Of a stretch of 64,000 nucleotides of DNA, positions 41,038-50,178 are shown piece after piece. Position numbers and translations under genes: made by a program. Positions within the stretch are counted from its first letter, which is position 1. Each line of letters begins with the position of its first letter. The notes beneath the pieces were generated by a model, which was not told where the DNA came from, ran no database searches, and saw nothing but the letters and a program-made list of their open reading frames with translations. Source of the DNA: Agromyces terreus (GTDB lineage: Bacteria > Actinomycetota > Actinomycetes > Actinomycetales > Microbacteriaceae); assembly GCF_009749465.1 (NCBI RefSeq), contig NZ_WBIS01000002.1:1-64000 (forward strand), given 5' to 3'.

Positions 41038-42293
41038 CGCTCGACCCGCAACTCGCGTTCGCCCGCCGGATGGACCGCTCCGACGGGCTCGCCCACCACC
41101 GGGCGCGCTTCGAGGGAGCGGAGACCGACCTCGTCTACTTCGACGGCAACTCGCTCGGCCGGCCGCCGAAGTCGGCGATCGCGAGGGTCGAGGAGTTCCT
41201 GCGCGAGAGCTGGGGCGGCCGCCTCATCCGCGGCTGGGACGAGTCCTGGCTGCGGCTGCCGAACGAGATCGGCGACCGCATCGGCCGCGCGGTCATCGAT
41301 GCGAAGGCCGGCCAGACGATCATCGGCGACTCCACGACCGTGCTGCTGTACAAGCTCGCCCGTGCGGCCGTCGACGCGCAGGTCGCCCGCGACCCCGCGC
41401 GCACCGAGATCGTCGTCGACACCGACAACTTCCCCACCGACCGCTACGTGCTCGACGGCATCGCCAAGGAGCGCGGCCTGACGCTGCGCTGGATCGAGGT
41501 GGACACCGCCGCGGGGGTGTCGCCCGAGCAGCTCGCCGCCGCCGTCGGACCGCAGACCGCGCTCGTCGTCGTGTCGCATGTGGCGTACCGATCGGCCTAT
41601 CTGGCCGACGCCCCGCGGCTGACGCGCATCGCGCACGACGCGGGCGCGCTCATCCTCTGGGACCTCTGCCACTCGGCGGGCTCGGTGCCCGTCAAGGCCG
41701 ACGAATGGGGGTTCGACCTCGCCGTCGGATGCACCTACAAGTACCTCAACGGCGGCCCGGGTTCGCCCGCCTTCGCCTACGTGCGCGAAGACCTGCAGGG
41801 CGTGCTCGAGCAGCCCATCCAGGGCTGGTGGGGCACGACCGACATGTTCCTCATGGGCCCCGAGTACCGGCCGGCGCCCGGCATGCAGCGCTTCATCAGC
41901 GGCACCGCGCCCGTCGTCGGCATGCTCGCGATGCAGGAGACCCTCGCGATGATCGAGGAGGCCGGCATGCCCGCGCTCCGCGCGAAGTCGATCGCCCTCA
42001 CCGAGTTCGCGATCTCGCTCGCCGCCGACTGGCTCGCCCCGCTCGGGGTCGCGCTCGCCTCACCCGACGACCGCGAGCGACGCGGCGGCCACGTCACGTT
42101 CGTCCACCCCGAGATGCGCGAGGTCGTCGCCCGGCTCTGGCAGCAGGACGTGATTCCCGACTACCGCGACCCGGGCGGCATCCGCATCGGGCTCTCGCCG
42201 CTGTCGACGAGCTTCGAAGAGGTGCACCGCGGCATGGCCGCCACGCGCGACGTGCTCAAACAGGTGCTGCTCGAGCGCGCCGGGCTCGCCTGA
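41034..42293 (+). CDS. kynU: Kynureninase
   Basis: A 419-residue PLP enzyme cleaving kynurenine to anthranilate and alanine. Motifs: DLVYFDGNSLGRPPKSA, IIGDSTTVLLYKLARAAVDAQ (PLP phosphate region), VDTDNFPTDRYVLDGIA, LILWDLCHSAGSVPV, and the lysine loop GCTYKYLNGGPGSPAF with PLP-lysine K236. GTG at 41034 overlaps the previous stop and has GGAGG five bases before it. The operon ends here; no hydroxylase or anthraniloyl oxygenase follows, so the output is anthranilate. Confidence 0.95.
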   Translation: MTLDPQLAFARRMDRSDGLAHHRARFEGAETDLVYFDGNSLGRPPKSAIARVEEFLRESWGGRLIRGWDESWLRLPNEIGDRIGRAVIDAKAGQTIIGDSTTVLLYKLARAAVDAQVARDPARTEIVVDTDNFPTDRYVLDGIAKERGLTLRWIEVDTAAGVSPEQLAAAVGPQTALVVVSHVAYRSAYLADAPRLTRIAHDAGALILWDLCHSAGSVPVKADEWGFDLAVGCTYKYLNGGPGSPAFAYVREDLQGVLEQPIQGWWGTTDMFLMGPEYRPAPGMQRFISGTAPVVGMLAMQETLAMIEEAGMPALRAKSIALTEFAISLAADWLAPLGVALASPDDRERRGGHVTFVHPEMREVVARLWQQDVIPDYRDPGGIRIGLSPLSTSFEEVHRGMAATRDVLKQVLLERAGLA

Positions 42294-42369
42294 GCGCGGC
42301 GCAGATATCACCCGGTTTCCCGCCTGACAACCCCATGCCCGCGATCGGGCGACCCCGACGGGCGCGTCG

Positions 42370-42375
42370 TAGCAT
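42370..42375 (+). promoter_or_regulatory. -10 box of the DUF883-like gene
   Basis: TAGCAT gives a predicted 60-base leader that contains GGAGG before the ATG at 42443. Thus this gene uses a normal leader and not the leaderless layout. Confidence 0.35.
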
Positions 42376-42442
42376 GGCCGAACCGAAGGCGACGCTCGAG
42401 CCATCGAGACGTTCGCCCGTTCCAGACGACCCGGAGGTCAGC

Positions 42443-42913
42443 ATGTCGGACACGAACCGCCCCACCTCGGACGCGACCGGAGCAGCGCGCGACACCGCGG
42501 AGAAGATGACGGATGCCGCCGTCCGAGCCGGCGACGAGGCCCGCGACGCCGCCACGGCCGCCGCGAAGAAGGTCGGCGATGCCGCGAAGGACGCCCGCGG
42601 TGCCGCGGACTCGGCCGTCGACGCCGCCAAGAACGCGGCATCCGACGCCATCGATGCCGCGAAGGACTCGGCCGAGGGCCTCGTCGACGGCGTCAAGTCC
42701 GCCGCCTCGCAGGTGAAGGAGGCCGGGTCCGACGCCTTCGACGCCGCCCAGGCCCAGGCGCAGCAGGCCTACACGGCCGGGCGCGACCTCTTCGACGACG
42801 GCACGGGCTACGTGAAGGCCAGGTACCGCGAGAACCCCGGACTCGTGATCGCCGTCGGCGCCGCGGCCGTGGTCGCCCTCGCGCTCGTCATCCGCGGCCT
42901 CGGCCGGCGCTGA
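42443..42913 (+). CDS. ElaB/YqjD/DUF883-like Ala/Asp-rich membrane-anchored protein
   Basis: A 156-residue protein. Residues 10-120 are an almost uninterrupted amphipathic helix of Ala, Asp, Lys (AADSAVDAAKNAASDAIDAAKDSAEG), with 11-residue-like periodicity similar to LEA/ElaB proteins. Near the C-terminus a YVKARYRENPGLVIAVGAAAVVALALVIRGL helix (split here) anchors it. ElaB/YqjD family members associate with stationary-phase ribosomes at the membrane. GGAGG is five bases before the ATG at 42443; an in-frame ATG at 42334 has no such site. Stress-related role is inferred from family. Confidence 0.72.
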   Translation: MSDTNRPTSDATGAARDTAEKMTDAAVRAGDEARDAATAAAKKVGDAAKDARGAADSAVDAAKNAASDAIDAAKDSAEGLVDGVKSAASQVKEAGSDAFDAAQAQAQQAYTAGRDLFDDGTGYVKARYRENPGLVIAVGAAAVVALALVIRGLGRR

Positions 42914-42964
42914 GCCGAGGCCGAACGGACGAGGAGCGCCCCGGGCTGCGACATCCGTCGACGA

Positions 42965-43032
42965 CGACCTGCAGGAAACGAGGTGGCATCCCCGCCCGAC
43001 AGCGGGGATGCGGCCCAGTTTCCTGCAGGTCG
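42965..43032. terminator. Nested inverted repeat, family B copy 1
   Basis: Outer arms of 15 bp (CGACCTGCAGGAAAC / GTTTCCTGCAGGTCG, 42965-42979 and 43018-43032) enclose perfect inner arms GCATCCCCGC/GCGGGGATGC (42986-42995 and 43002-43011). It lies between two converging genes, so it probably acts as a bidirectional terminator. The same repeat recurs at 56109-56168 in an equivalent place. Confidence 0.75.
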
Positions 43033-43043
43033 AATCGCGAGGC

Positions 43044-44579
43044 TCAGTCGATCGCGCTGAGCGAGCCCGTCGTGGGTGCGCCCGCGGTGTCCTTCCAGGC
43101 CGCGGCGCCGGAGTGCTCGCCCCAGGCGACGGTCTGCTTCGGCTTGGCGAAGAACAGCACGAGGATCGCCGCGACCGCGAACGCGACCACGGGGAGCCAG
43201 AGCGCTTGGCTCATGGCATCCGTGAAGCCCTCGGCGATCTGCGGGGGCAGCGCCTGTCCGCTGCCGCTCGCCTGCTGCGAGGCGTCGGAGTCGTACCCGG
43301 GCAGGTTGACCTCGAGCCGGGCGTTGAGCAGCGCGGTGATCGCGGCGGCGCCGAAGACCGAGCCGACCTGGCGGGTCATGTTGTAGACGCCCGAACCCGC
43401 GCCGGCCTGGGCGGGCGGCAGGTTGCGGGTGGCCGTCGAGGCGAGCGGCGCCCAGATGCCCGAGGTGCCGAGGCCGAGGAACGCGGCCGGAATGAGGAGC
43501 ACCCACAGGTCGACGTCGGGCGAGATGAGCAGCGTCATCGCCGCGAGCGCGGCCGCGGTGATGAGGAACCCGGCGAACGCGATCCACTTCGGGTCGACGC
43601 GGTCGGTGAGCCGGCCGATGACGGGGGCCATGACGCCGGCGACGACCGCCATGGGCGCGAGCATGAGGGCGGACTGCGTGGGCTCGAGGCCTCGCGCGAT
43701 CTGGAAGTAGAAGGTGAGCGGCAGCGGCATGGCCACCATCGCGAGGCCCACGAGGGTGATGCCGCCGTTCGCGAGCGAGAAGTTGCGGTCGCGGAAGAGG
43801 CTGAGCGGCAGGAGCGGCTCCTTGCGGTTGAACCGCTGCCAGACGACGAACGCCACGAGCACCACGAGCCCGGTGACGATGAGGCCCCACACGGTGATCG
43901 GCCCCGTGATCGTGCCCCAGTCGTAGGTCTCGCCCTCCTGGATGCCGAAGATCACGAGGAACATGCCGGCCGCGCTCAGCACGACGCCGAGCCAGTCGAA
44001 CGAGTGCTCGTGGGTCTCGAGCTGCGGCACGAGACGCCAGGCGAGCACGAACGCGACGACGCCGACGGGCACGTTGACGATGAAGATCCACTCCCAGCCG
44101 AGGCTGTCGACGAGCACGCCGCCGAGGATCGGGCCGACGAGCGTCGCGATGCCGGCCACGGCACCCCAGAGCCCCATCGCCTTGCCGCGCTGGTCGGGCG
44201 GGAAGATGCGGGTGATGACGGCCATCGTCTGCGGCGTCATGAGCGCGGCGCCGAGGCCCTGCACGACCCGCGCGACGATGAGCATGCCGATGTCGCCTGA
44301 GAGTCCGCACCAGAGCGACGCCAGCGTGAAGATCACGAGCCCCACGAGGTAGACGTTCTTGGGGCCGAACCGGTCGCCCATGCGACCGGTGATCAGCAAC
44401 GGCACCGCGTAGGCGAGCAGGTAGGCGCTGGTCACCCAGAGCACGGAGGTGAGGTCGGCGTCGAGCCCCCGCATGATGGCGGGGTTCGCGACGGAGACGA
44501 TGGTCGAGTCGACCAGGATCATGAAGAACCCGACGACCAGGGCCCAGAGGGCCGGCCAGGGGCGGATTTCGCGTTGCAT
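43044..44579 (-). CDS. MFS drug transporter, DHA2 (14-TM) family
   Basis: A 511-residue transporter of the EmrB/QacA family. Fourteen helices are expected. Recognisable motifs: FMILVDSTIVSVANPAIMRGL (motif D1), GRMGDRFGPKNVYLVGLVIF (motif A, after helix 2), RVVQGLGAALMTPQ (helix 4) and GLWGAVAGIATLVGPILGGVL (motif C, typical of antiporters). The C-terminus is polar. It lies 129 bp downstream of a padR gene on the same strand; that regulator has a perfect operator, so the pump is probably induced by its substrate. Substrate unknown. Confidence 0.9.
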   Translation of the reverse strand: MQREIRPWPALWALVVGFFMILVDSTIVSVANPAIMRGLDADLTSVLWVTSAYLLAYAVPLLITGRMGDRFGPKNVYLVGLVIFTLASLWCGLSGDIGMLIVARVVQGLGAALMTPQTMAVITRIFPPDQRGKAMGLWGAVAGIATLVGPILGGVLVDSLGWEWIFIVNVPVGVVAFVLAWRLVPQLETHEHSFDWLGVVLSAAGMFLVIFGIQEGETYDWGTITGPITVWGLIVTGLVVLVAFVVWQRFNRKEPLLPLSLFRDRNFSLANGGITLVGLAMVAMPLPLTFYFQIARGLEPTQSALMLAPMAVVAGVMAPVIGRLTDRVDPKWIAFAGFLITAAALAAMTLLISPDVDLWVLLIPAAFLGLGTSGIWAPLASTATRNLPPAQAGAGSGVYNMTRQVGSVFGAAAITALLNARLEVNLPGYDSDASQQASGSGQALPPQIAEGFTDAMSQALWLPVVAFAVAAILVLFFAKPKQTVAWGEHSGAAAWKDTAGAPTTGSLSAID

Positions 44580-44708
44580 GGGAGGGGCTCCTTCAGCGCA
44601 CCGCGTGAGGTGCGGGCGGTTCGGCGTATTCGGCCGGCGGCGAGTGCCGGGCGGCGGGGTCAGGCGGCGGGGTCAGGCGGGTTCGGGCGACGAGGTCGGG
44701 CGACGGCG
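44580..44708. other. Intergenic gap between padR and MFS gene
   Basis: A GC-rich gap with short repeats: GGCGGGGTCA occurs twice in tandem (about 44653-44680) and GGGCGACG(A/G)(G/C)GTC(G/A)GG recurs. No promoter, hairpin or second gene was found. It is too long for tight coupling, so the MFS gene may be read from the padR promoter through this gap. Confidence 0.3.
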
Positions 44709-45293
44709 TCAGGCGACGGGATGCGGGCCGTGCGGCGACGACCAGTCGAGCGCGCCCGTGGTCAGGTCGTCGATGGTCGCGAGTACCCAGTCGAGCTCGG
44801 CGAGGACCATCGCCCGCGAGTAGTGCTTGTTGAGCACGAAACGCGTCGGGACGCCCTTCGCGTCGACACGGGCGAGCCCGGCGTCGAGCGAGGCGACGGT
44901 CGCCCGGAGCTGCTCGGCACGTTCGCCGAGCAGCTCGACGACCCGATCGCGCGGCAGGTTGTGCGCCTCGCCGACGGCGAGCGGGAACTCGGGGTACTCG
45001 TTGACGTGGTCGGGAAGCATGGACGCGATGGTCTCGAGGAAGGCCGCACGGCCCTGCTCGGTGATCGCGTAGACCGTGCGCTCGGGCCGGTTGCCCTCGC
45101 GCTCGGTCGCGTGCTCGACGATGAGCCCGTCGGCGGCGAGTCGCTCGACGGCCCGGTAGAGCGAGCCGGCGCTCACCCTGACGACGTGGTCCTCGCGTCG
45201 CTGCAGCATGAGCTGGTACATCTCGTACGGATGCATGGGCTGCTCGACGAGCACGGCGAGCGCCGCGACGGCGAGCGGATTCAGGCGCGGCAT
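44709..45293 (-). CDS. PadR-family regulator of the MFS pump
   Basis: A 194-residue PadR protein. Winged helix: NPLAVAALAVLVEQPMHPYEMYQLM, then VRVSAGSLYRAVERLAADGLIVEH and the wing PERTVYAITEQGRAAFLE. The C-terminal half is a coiled-coil dimer domain (LLGERAEQLRATVASLDAGLA). ATG at 45293 is supported by AAGGAG five bases upstream. A perfect TATTCC-N4-GGAATA palindrome overlaps its promoter. It sits upstream of a DHA2 pump, a typical PadR/pump arrangement like LadR or LmrR. Confidence 0.88.
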   Translation of the reverse strand: MPRLNPLAVAALAVLVEQPMHPYEMYQLMLQRREDHVVRVSAGSLYRAVERLAADGLIVEHATEREGNRPERTVYAITEQGRAAFLETIASMLPDHVNEYPEFPLAVGEAHNLPRDRVVELLGERAEQLRATVASLDAGLARVDAKGVPTRFVLNKHYSRAMVLAELDWVLATIDDLTTGALDWSSPHGPHPVA

Positions 45294-45320
45294 CCGGTCT
45301 CCTTCCGTCGGCGCGGCAAC

Positions 45321-45336
45321 TATTCCGCGTGGAATA
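45321..45336. promoter_or_regulatory. PadR operator TATTCC-N4-GGAATA
   Basis: Perfect 6-bp inverted arms with a 4-bp spacer (GCGT). On the reverse strand TATTAT (complement of 45333-45338) fits a -10 box, so operator and promoter overlap and the regulator should repress itself and the downstream pump. Confidence 0.7.
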
Positions 45337-45449
45337 ATACGCTCGGAACTCGGAGGTCGCAACCTCCGCGCCGACCCGACCCCCGGGCCCCGCGGCATCC
45401 GCCCGACGACCGCCGCGACCGGGTGGCCGCGCACACGCGCCCGCCCCGG

Positions 45450-45455
45450 TAGAAT
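45450..45455 (+). promoter_or_regulatory. -10 box of the purSQ operon
   Basis: TAGAAT lies 39 bases before the purS GTG. The short leader contains CGGAGAACC, which may serve as ribosome binding site, so purSQ has a standard leadered transcript. Confidence 0.45.
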
Positions 45456-45494
45456 CGAGGCATCCACACCCTCGACACCGGACGGAGAACCGCG

Positions 45495-45776
45495 GTGCCC
45501 ACCATCGTCGTCGACGTGATGCCCAAGGCCGAACTGCTCGACCCCCAGGGGAAGGCCGTCGCCGGCGCCCTCTCCCGCACCGGCCACGCCGCCATCAGCT
45601 CCGTGCGCATCGGCAAGCGCTTCGAACTCACCGTCGACGGCCCCGTCGACGACGAGCTGCGCGCGAGCGTGCAGCAGATCGCCGACGAGATCCTCTCGAA
45701 CTCGGTCATCGAAGACGTCGTGAACATCGACTTCGGCGACGCCGAGCCGGCCGCCGACGCGAGTACCGAGGCCTGA
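45495..45776 (+). CDS. purS: FGAM synthase subunit PurS
   Basis: A 93-residue PurS, the small dimeric subunit that bridges PurQ and PurL in the three-part FGAM synthase. Features: [19 protein letters not shown], then [14 protein letters not shown] and [12 protein letters not shown], the standard ferredoxin-like fold. It has a GTG start. The gene runs directly into purQ after a 4-bp gap. purL is not in the window, although it usually follows. Confidence 0.95.
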   Translation: MPTIVVDVMPKAELLDPQGKAVAGALSRTGHAAISSVRIGKRFELTVDGPVDDELRASVQQIADEILSNSVIEDVVNIDFGDAEPAADASTEA

Positions 45777-45780
45777 TCGC

Positions 45781-46479
45781 ATGCGCATCGGCGTCATCAC
45801 CTTCCCCGGATCGCTCGACGACCGCGACGCGCAGCGCGCGGTGCGCCTCGCCGGCGGCGAACCCGTCGCCCTGTGGCACGGCTCGCACGACCTCGAGGGC
45901 GTCGACGCGCTGATCCTGCCCGGCGGGTTCAGCTACGGCGACTACCTGCGCTGCGGCGCCATCGCCTCGCTCTCGCCGATCATGACCGAGGTCGTCGACG
46001 CCGCGAACTCGGGCATGCCCGTGCTCGGCATCTGCAACGGCTTCCAGATGCTCACCGAGGCGCACCTGCTCGAGGGCGGCCTGATCCGCAACGACCACGG
46101 TTCGTTCATCTGCCGCGACCAGGTGCTCACGGTCGAGAACGCCGCGACCGCCTGGACGTCCGACTTCGAGGCCGGCCAGCAGATCACCATCCCGCTGAAG
46201 AACGGCGAGGGCGGATTCATCGCCGACGCCGACACCCTCGACCGCCTCGAGGGCGAGGGCCGCGTCGCGTTCCGCTACGTCGACGTGAACCCCAACGGCT
46301 CGATGCGCGACATCGCCGGCATCACGAACGCCCGCGGCAACGTCGTCGGCCTCATGCCGCACCCCGAGCACGCCGTCGAGCCCGGCTTCGGCCCCGATAC
46401 CGCCGCGGCCATGCGCTCCGGCGTCGACGGCCTCGGCTTCTTCACGAGCGTCATCCGCAGCGCCCTCGTCGAGGCCTGA
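45781..46479 (+). CDS. purQ: FGAM synthase glutaminase subunit PurQ
   Basis: A 232-residue class I glutamine amidotransferase. It begins [16 protein letters not shown], has [20 protein letters not shown], the nucleophile elbow [12 protein letters not shown] (Cys85) and the catalytic His in [11 protein letters not shown]. It releases ammonia from glutamine for PurL. Sequence length is normal. Next comes an intergenic hairpin rather than purL. Confidence 0.96.
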   Translation: MRIGVITFPGSLDDRDAQRAVRLAGGEPVALWHGSHDLEGVDALILPGGFSYGDYLRCGAIASLSPIMTEVVDAANSGMPVLGICNGFQMLTEAHLLEGGLIRNDHGSFICRDQVLTVENAATAWTSDFEAGQQITIPLKNGEGGFIADADTLDRLEGEGRVAFRYVDVNPNGSMRDIAGITNARGNVVGLMPHPEHAVEPGFGPDTAAAMRSGVDGLGFFTSVIRSALVEA

Positions 46480-46533
46480 TCGGCAGATCGTCGCCTCGCG
46501 GCGCGCTCGCGGCCGCCTGATGGCGCGCTGATG

Positions 46534-46550
46534 GCCGGGTGATACCCGGC
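46534..46550 (+). terminator. Possible weak terminator after purQ
   Basis: A perfect 7-bp stem GCCGGGT/ACCCGGC with a 3-base GAT loop. It is short, and no U tract follows, so it could be only a weak attenuator. Confidence 0.35.
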
Positions 46551-46620
46551 GCACAGGTTGCGGCACGAACATGGGCGGCGCCCACGGGAGCGTCTCGCGG
46601 GCCGCGCAGGAGGACGCACC

Positions 46621-47001
46621 ATGACCGCAACGACCCCGTACCCGGCCCACGAGCAGACGGCGACCCCGCCGCATCCGCCCGGTTCGGTCCATGAGACGCC
46701 CGATCGGACGGCGGAGACCCCGTGGTATCGGCGACTCTGGGTGCTCATCGCGGGCGCCGCGCTGCTCGTGCTCCTGTCGTTCGCGGGCGGCTTCGCCGTC
46801 GGTTCCGCGGGCTCCCTCCTGGGCGCGGTGACCGACACGCAGGGCGGGCCGGGACCACTCGAAGGCGGCCCCGGCCAGTTCCCGGGCGACGGCCAGCCGC
46901 CGCAGGGCGGGCCCGGAGAGCGCGGACCCGGCATGCCCCCAGGCGAGCAGGGCGACCAGTCGGCCGACCAGCCCGGCACCGCGGACGGCACGAACTCCTG
47001 A
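46621..47001 (+). CDS. Small single-pass membrane protein with Pro/Gly-rich tail
   Basis: A 126-residue protein with a cytoplasmic Pro/His/Thr-rich head, one membrane helix (LWVLIAGAALLVLLSFAGGFAVG, split) and an extracytoplasmic tail of Gly/Pro/Gln repeats (GGPGPLEGGPGQFPGDG). ATG at 46621 has GGAGG seven bases upstream. No domain was recognised and no partner is evident. Converges with the MscS gene. Confidence 0.65.
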   Translation: MTATTPYPAHEQTATPPHPPGSVHETPDRTAETPWYRRLWVLIAGAALLVLLSFAGGFAVGSAGSLLGAVTDTQGGPGPLEGGPGQFPGDGQPPQGGPGERGPGMPPGEQGDQSADQPGTADGTNS

Positions 47002-47049
47002 CCCGAGCGGATGCCTCGCCGCGGGCGCCCGGCTCGAGGGCGACCGCCG

Positions 47050-48390
47050 TCAGGCTCCGTCGCCGCCGTCGGGGCCGTGCGCGGTCCGGCGTTCGGCGTC
47101 GGCCGGATCCTCGGGGCGCTGCACGGGGATCGCGGCGGTGAACGACGAGGCGCGCTCCTCGGCATCGGCCGTGCCCGAGAAGAGGCCCGCACGCTCGCGC
47201 TCGGGCTCGGCGTGCGGCGTCTTGGGCGCGTCGCTTCGGGCTGGAACGGCACGATCGCCGCGGTCGGCGGCACGCTTGCCGTCACCGCCGTCACCGCCGT
47301 CGGCCCCGACGGTCGCGGCATCCGTCGTCGCGCGGTCGCCGGCGCTGCGACCATCGCCGATCAGCACCCGCTGGCGCGGCAGCGCATCGGCGTCGGTCTC
47401 GCGCACCCACTCGACGAGCCGCTCGCGGGCGACGCAGCGCAGATCCCAGAGCGCGGCGGAGTCGGCGGCGCTCACGAGCACCCGCACCCGCACGAATCCG
47501 CCCGTCGCCTCGGTGACCTGGAGCACCGAGGTGCGGCCGTCCCAGAGGTCGGAGCCCGCGAGCACCCGATCGAGCTCCGCGCGCATGGCGTCGGTCGAGA
47601 CGCGCCAGTCGACGTCGAACTCGACCGCGCCGATCAGCGCGCTGCCGTACTTCGTCCAGTTCTCGAACGGCGTGGTCGTGAAGTACGTGCACGGCAGCAC
47701 GACGGTGCGCTCGTCCCACGTCACGACGACCACGTAGGTCAGCGTGATCTCCCGGATACGCCCCCACTCGCCGTCGACCACCACGACGTCGTCGACGCGG
47801 ATCGCCTCGCTGAACGCGATCTGCACGCCCGCGAAGACATTGGCGAGCACCGTCTGCGCCGCGAGGCCCGCCACGATCGAGGCGATGCCGGCCGAGGCGA
47901 GCACGCTCGCGCCCACCGCCCGAACCTGATCGAAGGTGAGCAGGATCGAGCCGATCGCGACGACGACGATGACGACCACCACGAGCCGGCGCACGATCTG
48001 CATCTGGGTGCGCACGCGCCTCGCGACCCGGTTGTCGGCGACGTCGACGTCGTAGCGCGCGACGCTGATGTCGGCCAGGAACAGGAACACCTGGGCCACG
48101 AGCCATGCCCCGAGCGCGATGACGAGGATGAGCGCGAGGTGCTCGAGCGCGGGAAGCGACTCCTGTTCTGGGAACGCGACGCGCACCGCGATCCAGAGGC
48201 CCACGACGAGCAGGATGCTGCGGAACGGCCACCGCGCCCGCTCGATGAGGATCGCGGCCCAGTCCCGCCGGCGTGCGATGGCGCGCACGATGAGCGACGC
48301 GATCGCGGAGATCGCGAGCACCCCCAGGAACACGATCGCGACGGCGATCGCGAATCCGATCCACGGGTGGCCTTCGAGCAACGACTGCAT
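47050..48390 (-). CDS. Small-conductance mechanosensitive channel, MscS family
   Basis: A 446-residue MscS-like protein. Four or five N-terminal helices lead to the pore helix ASAGIASIVAGLAAQTVLANVFAGVQIAF, followed by the beta-domain motif VDDVVVVDGEWGRIREITLTYVVVVTWDERTVVLP (long segment shown by its ends). The last ~100 residues are charged, disordered and Asp/Arg-rich, unlike the usual short end. ATG at 48390 with AAGGAGATGT upstream. Divergent from the acyl-CoA ligase. Confidence 0.86.
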   Translation of the reverse strand: MQSLLEGHPWIGFAIAVAIVFLGVLAISAIASLIVRAIARRRDWAAILIERARWPFRSILLVVGLWIAVRVAFPEQESLPALEHLALILVIALGAWLVAQVFLFLADISVARYDVDVADNRVARRVRTQMQIVRRLVVVVIVVVAIGSILLTFDQVRAVGASVLASAGIASIVAGLAAQTVLANVFAGVQIAFSEAIRVDDVVVVDGEWGRIREITLTYVVVVTWDERTVVLPCTYFTTTPFENWTKYGSALIGAVEFDVDWRVSTDAMRAELDRVLAGSDLWDGRTSVLQVTEATGGFVRVRVLVSAADSAALWDLRCVARERLVEWVRETDADALPRQRVLIGDGRSAGDRATTDAATVGADGGDGGDGKRAADRGDRAVPARSDAPKTPHAEPERERAGLFSGTADAEERASSFTAAIPVQRPEDPADAERRTAHGPDGGDGA

Positions 48391-48530
48391 ACATCTCCTT
48401 CTCGGGTCCGTCCCAGCCTATGCAGCGCCTCGGCCGCCTGGCTGGGTACGGCTTCAGGTGCGGCATCCGCCCTTCCCTCCGGACGGCGGATGACGGATGA
48501 TGGCTGCACCCGTTGATCGAAGGAGATCCG

Positions 48531-50126
48531 ATGGCCCGCAGTCCGCGCCCCGATGCGACCGTTCCCGACCTGTCCGTGTTCGACTTCCTCTTCGGCGGCC
48601 TGGGTGAGGAGGACCTCGACCAGGTCGCCATCGTCGACGGCATGTCCGGGGCCGAGACCACCTACCGGCAGCTCGTCGGCCAGATCTCGCTCCTCGCCGG
48701 CGCGCTCGCCGACCGCGGCGTGGGCGTCGGCGACGTCGTCGCGCTGCTCTGCCCGAACGTGCCCGCCTTCGCGACCGTCTTCCACGGCATCCTGCGCGCG
48801 GGCGCCACCGCGACGACCGTGAACTCGCTCTACACGCCCGACGAGATCGCCAACCAGCTCACCGACTCCGGCGCGACCTGGTTCTTCACGGTGTCGCCGC
48901 TGCTGCCGGGGGCGAAGGCCGCGGCCGAACGGGTCGGCATCGCCGACGACCACCTCATCGTGCTCGACGGCGCCGAAGGGCACCCGTCGCTGCGCGACCT
49001 CCTCGGCGAGGGCCATCGGGCTCCCGACGTGACGTTCGACCCGGCCGAGCACCTCGCCGTGCTCCCCTACTCCTCGGGCACCACCGGCCGTCCGAAGGGC
49101 GTCATGCTCACGCACCGCAACCTCGTCGCGAACGTCGCGCAGAACATGGCCGCGATCGGGCTCGAGCGCGACGACCGCGTGCTGGCCGTGCTGCCGTTCT
49201 TCCACATCTACGGCATGACGGTGCTCCTGAACTACGCGCTGCGCTGCCGCGCGAGCCTCGTGACGATGCCGAAGTTCGACCTCGCCGAGTTCCTCCGGGT
49301 GATCGGCGAGCACCGGGCGACGTGGCTCTTCATCGCGCCGCCGATCGCGGTCGCGCTCGCGAAGCATCCGCTCGTCGCGGAGGCCGACCTCTCGAGCGTC
49401 AAGGTCGTGTTCTCGGGCGCCGCGCCCCTCGACGGCGCCCTCGCCGAGGCCGTGGCCGAGCGACTCGACTGCACCGTCTGCCAGGGGTACGGCATGACCG
49501 AGACGAGCCCGGTCACGCATGTCATCGCGGTGGACCGGCCCGACCTCGACCGCTCGAGCATCGGCCACCTGCTGCCCAGCACCGAGGCGCGCGTCGTCGA
49601 CGTCGAGTCGGGCGCCGACGTCGAGGTGCCCGCCGACGGCGCGAGCGAGCCGGGCGAGCTCTGGATCCGCGGGCCGCAGGTCATGAAGGGATACCTCGGC
49701 AACGACGAGGCGACGGCCACGATGCTCGACGCCGACGGGTGGCTGCACACGGGCGACATCGCGACGGTCACTGTCGACGGCGTCTACCGCATCGTCGACC
49801 GACTCAAGGAGCTCATCAAGTACAAGGGCTATCAGGTCGCGCCCGCGGTGCTCGAGGCCGTGCTGCTGGGGCATCCGAAGATCGCGGATGCCGCGGTCAT
49901 CGGCGTGCTCGACGAGGACGGACAGGAGATCCCGAAGGCGTTCGTCGTCGTGCAGGCCGGGGCGGATCTCACGGCCGACGAGGTGATGGCGCACGTCGCC
50001 GAGCACGTCGCCCCGCACGAGAAGGTGCGCGAGGTCGAGTTCATCGACGTGGTGCCGAAGTCGACCGCGGGCAAGATCCTCCGCAAGGACCTGCGCACGC
50101 GGCAGGCGACGGGGGCGGCGAGCTGA
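48531..50126 (+). CDS. Acyl/aryl-CoA ligase (4-coumarate-CoA ligase-like)
   Basis: A 531-residue adenylate-forming enzyme. P-loop PYSSGTTGRPKGVMLTHRNLV (about residue 180, split); A5 YGMTETSP (about 321); A7 GWLHTGDIA (about 402); A8 ELIKYKGYQVAPAVLEAVL; and the catalytic lysine in KSTAGKILRKDL (about 510). Sequence context (LPFFHIYGM, VFSGAAPLDG) is closest to 4-coumarate/fatty acyl ligases. The ATG at 48531 follows AAGGAG; an upstream TTG at 48513 is weaker. Substrate uncertain. Confidence 0.87.
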   Translation: MARSPRPDATVPDLSVFDFLFGGLGEEDLDQVAIVDGMSGAETTYRQLVGQISLLAGALADRGVGVGDVVALLCPNVPAFATVFHGILRAGATATTVNSLYTPDEIANQLTDSGATWFFTVSPLLPGAKAAAERVGIADDHLIVLDGAEGHPSLRDLLGEGHRAPDVTFDPAEHLAVLPYSSGTTGRPKGVMLTHRNLVANVAQNMAAIGLERDDRVLAVLPFFHIYGMTVLLNYALRCRASLVTMPKFDLAEFLRVIGEHRATWLFIAPPIAVALAKHPLVAEADLSSVKVVFSGAAPLDGALAEAVAERLDCTVCQGYGMTETSPVTHVIAVDRPDLDRSSIGHLLPSTEARVVDVESGADVEVPADGASEPGELWIRGPQVMKGYLGNDEATATMLDADGWLHTGDIATVTVDGVYRIVDRLKELIKYKGYQVAPAVLEAVLLGHPKIADAAVIGVLDEDGQEIPKAFVVVQAGADLTADEVMAHVAEHVAPHEKVREVEFIDVVPKSTAGKILRKDLRTRQATGAAS

Positions 50127-50178
50127 TCCGGGCCGACGGGGGCCGCACGGGCGTGCCGGCGCCGAGCAGGGCATCGCG

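Noticed and set aside
42370-42442. Upstream ATG (about 42334) as start of the DUF883-like gene
   Set aside because: The ATG at 42443 has GGAGG and starts a typical family N-terminus; the upstream stretch is Arg-rich and overlaps the -10-like TAGCAT.
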